Of a DNA stretch of 5,399 bases, positions 1-5,399 are shown piece by piece. The number at the start of each line of letters is the position of its first letter. The first letter of the stretch is position 1. Under the pieces are notes generated by a model. It had not been told where the DNA came from. It searched no databases and was given only the letters and a program-made list of their open reading frames with translations. The stretch is taken from assembly GCA_020347545.1 (NCBI GenBank), contig CP070731.1, positions 1,666,251 to 1,671,649 on the forward strand, read 5' to 3'. The stretch is from Flavobacteriaceae bacterium. GTDB lineage: Bacteria; Bacteroidota; Bacteroidia; Flavobacteriales; Flavobacteriaceae. The translations under genes and the position numbers were made by a program.

Positions 1-500
1 GTTCTGGTAACTGGGGTCAGCAGCACTCTGGTGTAAACTATCACTTTATCAGATATGCTGATGTATTGTTAATGGCTGCTGAAGCGGCTGTAGAAACAAA
101 TGATTTAACAAAAGCGTTAGGCTATGTTAATCAGGTTCGCGAAAGAGCATTGAACAGTACGACCATAAAAGCAACTGACGGAGTTACAGATGCTGCAAAT
201 TATGACATTGGATTGTATCAGCCAGGTGATTTTGGTTCTCAGGATATGGCAAGAACTGCTGTTAGAATGGAAAGAAGATTGGAACTTGGTATGGAAGGAC
301 ACCGTCTGTTTGATTTAAGAAGATGGGGTAATATGCCACAGGTTATGAATGACTACGTTGATAACGAATCAAGAACCATTCCTAACTTTGGTCCTAAGAC
401 TTCTCAAGTTGAGTCGAAACACAATTTGTTCCCTGTGCCGGTTGGTGCAATTGACCAAAGTAGTGGTACATTGGGGCAAAATCCTGATTGGGGATCTTGA
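1..500 (+). CDS. SusD/RagB family nutrient-binding outer-membrane lipoprotein, C-terminal part (5' end outside window)
   Basis: This is the last 165 codons of a SusD-like gene. The frame is open from base 3 and runs off the left edge, so the ATG at 66 is an internal methionine and not the start. SusD proteins are surface lipoproteins that cap a SusC TonB-dependent transporter and help capture glycans or other oligomers. Visible family hallmarks are the helix motif YHFIRYADVLLMAAEA near the start, the segment RMERRLELGMEGHRLFDLRRWG (bases 267-332; close to the family's typical ERRLEL-EGHR-FDLRRWG), and the C-terminal signature LFPVPVGAIDQ followed by QNPDW just before the stop. The signal peptide and most of the N-terminal TPR-like helices lie outside the window. 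A susC gene is expected immediately upstream by family convention, but is not seen. Substrate cannot be inferred from this part. Family call is very secure; specific function is open. Confidence 0.95.
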   Translation, partial: SGNWGQQHSGVNYHFIRYADVLLMAAEAAVETNDLTKALGYVNQVRERALNSTTIKATDGVTDAANYDIGLYQPGDFGSQDMARTAVRMERRLELGMEGHRLFDLRRWGNMPQVMNDYVDNESRTIPNFGPKTSQVESKHNLFPVPVGAIDQSSGTLGQNPDWGS

Positions 501-525
501 TAAAGATATTTTATCTTAATTTTCT

Positions 526-556
526 AAAACAGAGCATTGAAAAATGCTCTGTTTTT
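526..556 (+). terminator. Rho-independent terminator after the susD-like gene
   Basis: The left arm aaaacagagcatt (526-538) pairs perfectly with aatgctctgtttt (543-555) around a GAAA loop (539-542). This gives a 13-bp stem whose lower end is A-T pairs merging into a run of five T (552-556). It starts 26 bases after the susD-like stop codon, as expected for a gene-end terminator. The rest of the 501-585 spacer is AT-rich and holds no gene. Because of the A run on the left arm the structure is nearly symmetrical, but there is no convergent gene here for it to serve. Confidence 0.9.
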
Positions 557-585
557 GTATTTTTAGGCCTTAAAAGAAATCTACT

Positions 586-3500
586 ATGTTCATGAAAAAT
601 ATTATTGTTTTTCTTCTAACCACTACCCTTTTAATATCCTGTTCAAAATCTGATCTGTCAAATACAGATAAGATGTTTAAGCAACTCGATGCATCAATGA
701 GCAACATTGACTTTTCCAATGACCTGATTGAAAATGACAGTTTGAATTATATGGCTTATGCCTATATGTATATGGGCGGAGGAGTTTCTGCCGGCGATAT
801 AAATAATGATGGCCTGATTGATCTTTACTTCACTGGTAATATGGTAGAGAATAAACTCTATTTGAACAAAGGTAATCTTCAGTTTGAAGATATCTCTGAA
901 TCTGCAGGGGTTGCCGGTGATAACAGGTGGTTTACAGGGGTTACAATGGCCGACGTAAACAATGATGGTTTCCTGGACATCTACTGCTCCGTTGCCGGAA
1001 AATTTGATCCTAAGGACAATTTATTGTTTATCAATAACGGAGACAATACCTTTTCAGAAAAAGCCGAATCCTATGGAATTGCAGACATTGGCAATACAAT
1101 TCAATCTACTTTCTTCGATTACGACCTGGACGGTGATCTCGATCTGTACGTAGCCAACTACCCTCCTACCAATTTTAATGCCCCTAATAACTATTACGCA
1201 TTTAAAATGTCGAATCCAAAGGATATTGAAACAGACAAATTATTTCGAAATGATGGTGATATTTTTACTGATGTAACAACTGAAGCTGAAATTAGATCCT
1301 TTGGCCTGACTAACAGTGCTACGGTTGGTGATATCAACAATGATGGCTGGCCTGACCTTTATATTTCCAATGATTTTAACGTGCCTGATTTTCTTCTTAT
1401 CAACGATGGTGACGGTACCTTTAGCGAACATTCAAAGGAATTAACAAAACAAACCGCGCTCTATGGAATGGGGGTTGATATAGCTGATTTTAACAATGAT
1501 CAACTTCTTGACATTATCCAGATGGATATGACTCCAGGTGACAACAGAAGGTCTAAGGCTAATATGGCAGGAATGAACCCGGACTTGTTCTGGGGCACAG
1601 TGAATGCAGGATTTCACTACCAGTACATGCAGAATCAATTACAAATGAACAATGGGAATGTCCACGATTCCCTCCCAGCCTATAGTAACATAGCTAGAAT
1701 TGCAGGTCTCGCAACAACCGACTGGAGTTGGGGCCCTCTTTTTGCCGATCTTGATAATGATGGCTGGAAAGACATTTTTATCTCAAACGGAACCCGCAGA
1801 GAGATTAACAACAAAGATTACTTTAACAAACTTAAAAATGAACAAATCACCAAGGAGCAATACCTTGAGAAATCATTGGCTATTCCGTCTGAAAAAATAG
1901 ACAATTTTGTTTTTAGAAATAACCACGACCTTACATTTGAAAAAATGAATAAAGCTTGGGGAATTGAATTCCCGGGATGGTCAAACGGTTGCGTATATGC
2001 CGATTTGGATAACGATGGAGATCTTGAAATCGTTATCAACAATATCGATGACAAGGCCGCTATATTTGAAAATTCAAGTTCCGAGACCAATAACTTTATA
2101 ACCTTAAATTTCAAGGGGCCCGAAAAAAATAACAATGGCCTTGGGGTAAAAGCCTTATTGAGCTCAAAGGGTGTAAACCAGTTTCAGGAAATGACATTAA
2201 CACGAGGGTTTCAATCCTCAGTAGCACCGCAGTTGCATTATGGTTTGGCAGATGCTGATATTGTGGATGAGATCCAGATTACCTGGCCAGATGGAAAAAT
2301 GCAGGTTCTTAAAGATGTGGAAGTCAATCAGTTTCTCACTATTAACTATGAGAATGCCAATTATGATACAAAACCTTCTAATACTTCTAAGGAGTTGTTA
2401 TTCAAAACGGAAACTGATCCTTCCATTGTAACAAATCACAAACATTCCGAAAACGTATACGATGATTTTAAGGACCAGGTATTGCTTCCTCATAAAATGT
2501 CAAATTTTGGCCCGGGATCGAGTGTCGGAGATCTCAATGGAGACAAGCTTGACGACTTTGTGATTGGTGGTGCACATAATAACCAAACCGCAATATATTA
2601 TCAGACTTCTGAAGGATTTGAACGTCAGCACTTTCCTGATGTTGATAATGACAGCGATCGTGAGGACCTTGGAAGTTTGATCTTTGATGCGGACGGCGAC
2701 GGGTTTAATGACCTGTATGTTGTAAGCGGTGGTGCAGAATTCGATTATGATTCAGAGTTATTGCAAGATCGACTTTACCTGAATGACGGTCAGGGAAATT
2801 TATCAAAATCAACCTCTGCGCTTCCTGAGATGATCATCAGTGGCTCAAGAGTTGAAGCCTTCGATTATGACAAAGATGGTGATTTGGACCTGTTTGTCGG
2901 AGGAAGGGTTCTCCCAAAAAATTATCCAATGCCCACCAGCAGTTATATTCTTGAGAATGTAAGTACCGAGGGACATCCGAAATTTGTAAATGCTACGGAA
3001 AAAATTGCTCCGGGCCTTATCGATCTTGGCATGGTAACAGACGCCAGCTGGACCGATTATGACAATGATGGCTGGACGGATTTGATTGTAGTTGGTGAAT
3101 GGATGCCCATCACAGTCTTCAGAAATAACCGCGGTAGCTTTGAAAACATTACTCAAAAATTAAACCTGCAGGATGCAACGGGCTGGTGGTTCAGTATTAC
3201 CGAAGGAGATTTTGACAATGATGGCGATCTTGACTTTATTGTAGGGAACCTAGGTTTGAATTATAAATACAAAGCGAATGAAGAAGAAACTTTTGACATC
3301 TATCTGAATGACTTTGATAAAAACAAGTCTAATGATATTGTTCTGAGTTACTACGATGATGGAGAAAAATTTCCGGTAAGGGGAAGACAGTGTTCCTCAG
3401 AGCAAATCCCTGCCATCAAAAAGAAATTCAAAGATTATGATGCCTTCGCGGTAGCTACCCTGGAAGATGTTTATACCAAAAAATCACTGGAGAATTCCCT

Positions 3501-3891
3501 GCATTATCAGGTAAGGTCTTTTGCAAGTGTTTACATGGAAAATAAGGATGGAGAATTTGTTATTCATGCTTTGCCAAATATGGCACAGATTTCAAGTATC
3601 AACCAGATTCTCGTAACCGATTTTAACAAAGATGAGCATCTTGATCTGGTTATAGCTGGAAATCTATATGCCTCAGAGGTAGAAACGCCCAGAAATGATG
3701 CCGGTGTTGGTTTGTTCCTTGAAGGAAATGGTAAAGGAGAATTCAAGGCCCTGCAACCTCTTGAAAGCGGCCTGTACATTCCGGGAGATACCAAGGATTT
3801 ATCCATGATCAGGATAAAGGATAAAACATATATTCTTGCTGCCAAGAATGATGACTATGTCCAATTTATTGAGGTCATGAGCGGTACTTAA
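586..3891 (+). CDS. Large VCBS/FG-GAP repeat lipoprotein with central ASPIC/UnbV domain (CRTAC1-like)
   Basis: A 1101-residue predicted envelope lipoprotein. Residues 1-19 form a lipoprotein signal peptide with a hydrophobic core and lipobox LISC; Cys19 is the expected lipidation site. The ATG at 592 (Met3) is an equally plausible start and gives the cleaner MKN signal peptide; no Shine-Dalgarno sequence decides. Fourteen Asp-rich loops of the type DxNxDGxxD are visible, seven at about residues 71, 123, 178, 249, 301, 388 and 473, and seven at about 649, 701, 760, 824, 875, 909 and 1012. Such loops bind calcium in FG-GAP/VCBS beta-propellers. Between the arrays, residues 503-588 match an ASPIC/UnbV domain (RGFQSS, YGLAD, ITWPDG). 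The C-terminal part has RGRQCSSEQIP, KKF and LPNMAQISS, which I recognise as typical of this roughly 1100-residue Bacteroidota family. Genes of this type often follow susC/susD pairs. No catalytic site is recognisable; ligand or carbohydrate binding is an inference. The stop lies 4 bases before the kinase gene. Confidence 0.93.
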   Translation: MFMKNIIVFLLTTTLLISCSKSDLSNTDKMFKQLDASMSNIDFSNDLIENDSLNYMAYAYMYMGGGVSAGDINNDGLIDLYFTGNMVENKLYLNKGNLQFEDISESAGVAGDNRWFTGVTMADVNNDGFLDIYCSVAGKFDPKDNLLFINNGDNTFSEKAESYGIADIGNTIQSTFFDYDLDGDLDLYVANYPPTNFNAPNNYYAFKMSNPKDIETDKLFRNDGDIFTDVTTEAEIRSFGLTNSATVGDINNDGWPDLYISNDFNVPDFLLINDGDGTFSEHSKELTKQTALYGMGVDIADFNNDQLLDIIQMDMTPGDNRRSKANMAGMNPDLFWGTVNAGFHYQYMQNQLQMNNGNVHDSLPAYSNIARIAGLATTDWSWGPLFADLDNDGWKDIFISNGTRREINNKDYFNKLKNEQITKEQYLEKSLAIPSEKIDNFVFRNNHDLTFEKMNKAWGIEFPGWSNGCVYADLDNDGDLEIVINNIDDKAAIFENSSSETNNFITLNFKGPEKNNNGLGVKALLSSKGVNQFQEMTLTRGFQSSVAPQLHYGLADADIVDEIQITWPDGKMQVLKDVEVNQFLTINYENANYDTKPSNTSKELLFKTETDPSIVTNHKHSENVYDDFKDQVLLPHKMSNFGPGSSVGDLNGDKLDDFVIGGAHNNQTAIYYQTSEGFERQHFPDVDNDSDREDLGSLIFDADGDGFNDLYVVSGGAEFDYDSELLQDRLYLNDGQGNLSKSTSALPEMIISGSRVEAFDYDKDGDLDLFVGGRVLPKNYPMPTSSYILENVSTEGHPKFVNATEKIAPGLIDLGMVTDASWTDYDNDGWTDLIVVGEWMPITVFRNNRGSFENITQKLNLQDATGWWFSITEGDFDNDGDLDFIVGNLGLNYKYKANEEETFDIYLNDFDKNKSNDIVLSYYDDGEKFPVRGRQCSSEQIPAIKKKFKDYDAFAVATLEDVYTKKSLENSLHYQVRSFASVYMENKDGEFVIHALPNMAQISSINQILVTDFNKDEHLDLVIAGNLYASEVETPRNDAGVGLFLEGNGKGEFKALQPLESGLYIPGDTKDLSMIRIKDKTYILAAKNDDYVQFIEVMSGT

Positions 3892-3895
3892 ACAT

Positions 3896-4942
3896 ATGTT
3901 CAAGAAACTATTTTCGGAATTCAGAATTCCGTTGCGCTATCATCTTTTATTTTGGCTGATCTATTTTGTTTTCAATTTTTTTAGGTTCGCCACGATAAAC
4001 AATGACTATTGGTATTCGTTGAAATCCAATTTGATAGAGTTCCCACTGAATATCATCATTACATATTTTACGATCTATTATTTGATCCCGAGGTATATCC
4101 TAAAGAAAAAATACCTGCAATTTTTATTGCTTTTCATCTCATCATTGATGATTTTTTATTTGGTTAGAACGGGGCTGAACTATATACTTGTTTCAGAAAA
4201 CATTTGGCCCGAAGCTCAGGGAAACCAGGAACCCTTCACGGTGATCCATGTGGTAGAACTCATAATTGGAGCCATTTATGTCATTGCGCTGGTTTCCGCC
4301 ATAAAACTAACTTATGACTGGGCCAATGAAAAAAAAAGGAACGAGGACCTTCAGAGAATTCAGTTGCAAACCGAACTGAATTTTTTAAAATCACAGATAC
4401 AACCTCATTTTTTCTTTAACACCCTGAACAATTTATACGCCTTGGTTATAAAACAGTCTCCCAATGCTCCCAATGTAGTGATGAAACTATCGGAGATCAT
4501 GCAGTATGTATTGTATGAGGTGAAGGAACCCAAGATCAGTTTGATGAAATCCATCAACTACTTGTACAGTTATTTGGAATTGGAAAAATTACGTTACGGA
4601 GACCGGGTAAAATCTGAAATTAGTATCGATGGAGATATCGATGAAGTTGAAGTTCCTCCACTCTTGTTTCTTCCATTTATCGAGAACTGTTTTAAGCACG
4701 GAGCCCGCAATCAGGAAGACATAAATGTGTTGATAAGCTTTGTTGTTAAAGACAATTTTCTTTACTTTACCGTTACGAATAATTACGTCAAACAGAACGG
4801 CGAAAAGCCAAAACATGGCATAGGAATTGAAAATGTAAAAAGAAGGCTTCAACTTCTTTACGGATCGGCTTATAGTTTAAAGACGAGAGCCAAAGGAAAT
4901 GAATATAGTGTGAATTTGAAATTACCTCTCGATGAAGATTAA
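3896..4942 (+). CDS. LytS/YehU-type membrane sensor histidine kinase (His_kinase family)
   Basis: A 348-residue sensor kinase that should autophosphorylate on a histidine and pass the phosphate to the regulator encoded next. Four membrane helices are visible at about residues 16-33, 47-65, 73-91 and 116-138. The basic loop RYILKKKY between helices 2 and 3, and KKR after helix 4, fit an inside/outside order with the kinase part in the cytoplasm and only short periplasmic loops (about 13 and 24 residues). A short linker helix (about 143-165) leads to the His_kinase motif QIQPHFFFNTLNNL, with His171 the predicted phosphoacceptor. The ATPase part has PPLLFLPFIENCFKHG (N box, Asn264) and HGIGIENVKRRLQLLYG (G box, 307-323). 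A classical DxG box is replaced by VTNN, as is usual in this family. The start is 4 bases after the lipoprotein stop, and the 3' end overlaps the regulator by 11 bases, so translation is probably coupled. No ligand-binding domain is present; the stimulus is unknown. Confidence 0.95.
   Translation: MFKKLFSEFRIPLRYHLLFWLIYFVFNFFRFATINNDYWYSLKSNLIEFPLNIIITYFTIYYLIPRYILKKKYLQFLLLFISSLMIFYLVRTGLNYILVSENIWPEAQGNQEPFTVIHVVELIIGAIYVIALVSAIKLTYDWANEKKRNEDLQRIQLQTELNFLKSQIQPHFFFNTLNNLYALVIKQSPNAPNVVMKLSEIMQYVLYEVKEPKISLMKSINYLYSYLELEKLRYGDRVKSEISIDGDIDEVEVPPLLFLPFIENCFKHGARNQEDINVLISFVVKDNFLYFTVTNNYVKQNGEKPKHGIGIENVKRRLQLLYGSAYSLKTRAKGNEYSVNLKLPLDED
3915..3931. repeat. Perfect 17-bp palindrome just inside the kinase gene
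   Basis: The arms cggaattc (3915-3922) and gaattccg (3924-3931) are exact reverse complements around one central A. The site begins 19 bases after the first base of the kinase start codon and encodes residues 7-12 plus one base on each side. In RNA it could fold as a 7-bp hairpin with a 3-base loop; in DNA it could be a dimer-binding site. It may also be chance within coding sequence. The structure is directly visible, but any function is speculative. Confidence 0.5.
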
Positions 4943-5399
4943 GTGTATCATTATTGACGACGAACCCCTCGCTGCAGAGGTGATAGAAACCCATCTGCAG
5001 GAATTCTCCAACATTGAATTACTGGGAAGTTTCACCAATCCTCTTGATGCTTTACAGATCATTGAAAACGGAGAAGTGGATGCCGTTTTTATCGATATCA
5101 ATATGCCAAAAATGAATGGGCTTGATTTTATTAAAACCCTTGATTCAAGGCCTCACTTCATTATAACAACCGCTTACAGAGAATACGCCGTTGAAAGTTT
5201 TGATCTGGATGTACTCGATTATCTGGTGAAGCCGGTTCCTTTTACGCGTTTTCTAAAATCGATCAATAAGTTGTCTCAGAAGTTTATGAGTGAGCAGACA
5301 GCTGAAAATGCACCATCAAATGTGGAAAAATCCTTTATTTTCCTTAAGGTTGATAAAAAACTCATCAAAATAAAGTTCGAAGACATCTACTTTATTGAG
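4932..5399 (+). CDS. LytTR-family response regulator, N-terminal 156 residues (3' end outside window)
   Basis: The start of the partner regulator, open to the right edge. The ATG at 4932 lies inside the kinase gene, overlapping it by 11 bases in another frame; it is the natural start because the receiver domain begins at once (MKIKCIIIDDEP). Receiver landmarks are the acidic pair Asp9/Asp10, phosphoacceptor Asp55 in VFIDINMPKMNG, Thr80 in IITTAY, and Lys100 in DYLVKPV. A linker of about 20 residues, rich in polar residues (MSEQTAENAPSNVEK), leads to the beginning of a LytTR DNA-binding domain from about residue 135: FIFLKVDKKLIKI, then FEDIYFIE at the edge, matching the family's usual start. 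Complete members are about 230-260 residues, so roughly 80-100 residues are missing. LytTR regulators bind direct-repeat operators upstream of target genes; no target can be assigned here. The receiver call is secure and the LytTR call nearly so. Confidence 0.94.
   Translation, partial: MKIKCIIIDDEPLAAEVIETHLQEFSNIELLGSFTNPLDALQIIENGEVDAVFIDINMPKMNGLDFIKTLDSRPHFIITTAYREYAVESFDLDVLDYLVKPVPFTRFLKSINKLSQKFMSEQTAENAPSNVEKSFIFLKVDKKLIKIKFEDIYFIE

Noticed and set aside
66..500. ATG at 66 as the start of a complete 144-residue protein
   Set aside because: The frame is open to the left edge and the upstream codons encode the conserved SusD helix motif (NYHFIRYADVLL), so this is the tail of a longer gene.
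537..565. Possible Bacteroidota promoter (TTG at 537-539, TATTTTTA at 558-565)
   Set aside because: One mismatch in the -7 box, slightly short spacing, and both elements lie in or next to the terminator in AT-rich DNA where such matches are frequent; kept only as a hypothesis in the findings.
1818..2135. Open frame of 105 codons on the - strand
   Set aside because: It lies fully inside the lipoprotein gene, opposite well-supported FG-GAP and ASPIC/UnbV coding sequence, and its translation shows no recognisable domain.
1339..3075. Identical 12-base copies aatgatggctgg at 1339-1350, 1756-1767 and 3064-3075
   Set aside because: All three encode the same NDGW core of the Asp-rich loops in the same frame, so protein constraint explains them better than a DNA repeat element.
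2845..3156. Open frame of 103 codons on the - strand
   Set aside because: It is antisense to conserved Asp-loop motifs of the lipoprotein; the low stop frequency is explained by the biased codons of those repeats.
3564..3845. Open frame of 93 codons on the - strand
   Set aside because: Antisense to the conserved C-terminal region of the lipoprotein, with no start context or domain of its own.

Overview
The window looks like a piece of a Bacteroidota chromosome, most likely from the class Flavobacteriia. The evidence is a SusD/RagB-type C-terminus, a large VCBS/FG-GAP lipoprotein with an ASPIC/UnbV domain, a LytS-type kinase with a LytTR-type regulator, AT-rich DNA, and start codons without a clear Shine-Dalgarno sequence. 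The family assignment comes from motif recognition, and I cannot name a genus. All genes lie on the + strand. I see no mobile element, tRNA, rRNA or CRISPR array, and no gap between genes longer than about 85 bases.

Layout: (1) 1-500 is the 3' end of a susD-like gene, the lipoprotein partner of a SusC/TonB-dependent outer-membrane transporter; the susC gene would be expected upstream, outside the window. (2) 501-585 is a short spacer dominated by a strong intrinsic terminator (13-bp stem, GAAA loop, T run). (3) 586-3891 encodes a 1101-residue predicted lipoprotein with 14 Asp-rich calcium-type loops, seven before and seven after a central ASPIC/UnbV domain. (4) 3896-4942 encodes a four-helix membrane histidine kinase of the LytS/YehU type (His_kinase family). 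(5) 4932 to the right edge is the start of its partner response regulator, with a complete receiver domain and the first residues of a LytTR DNA-binding domain.

Working model: the SusD-like protein and its SusC partner would take up a ligand (oligosaccharide or another oligomer) across the outer membrane. The VCBS/ASPIC lipoprotein is probably an envelope or surface binding protein related to the same substrate. Its stop codon is 4 bases from the kinase start, and the kinase and regulator genes overlap by 11 bases, so these three are very probably cotranscribed. What the kinase senses and what the regulator controls cannot be read from the sequence. Nothing here is clearly an undescribed system. 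The points most worth a second look are the close linkage of the lipoprotein to the two-component pair, the terminator that leaves almost no room for a separate promoter, the two-array design of the lipoprotein, and a perfect palindrome just inside the kinase gene.
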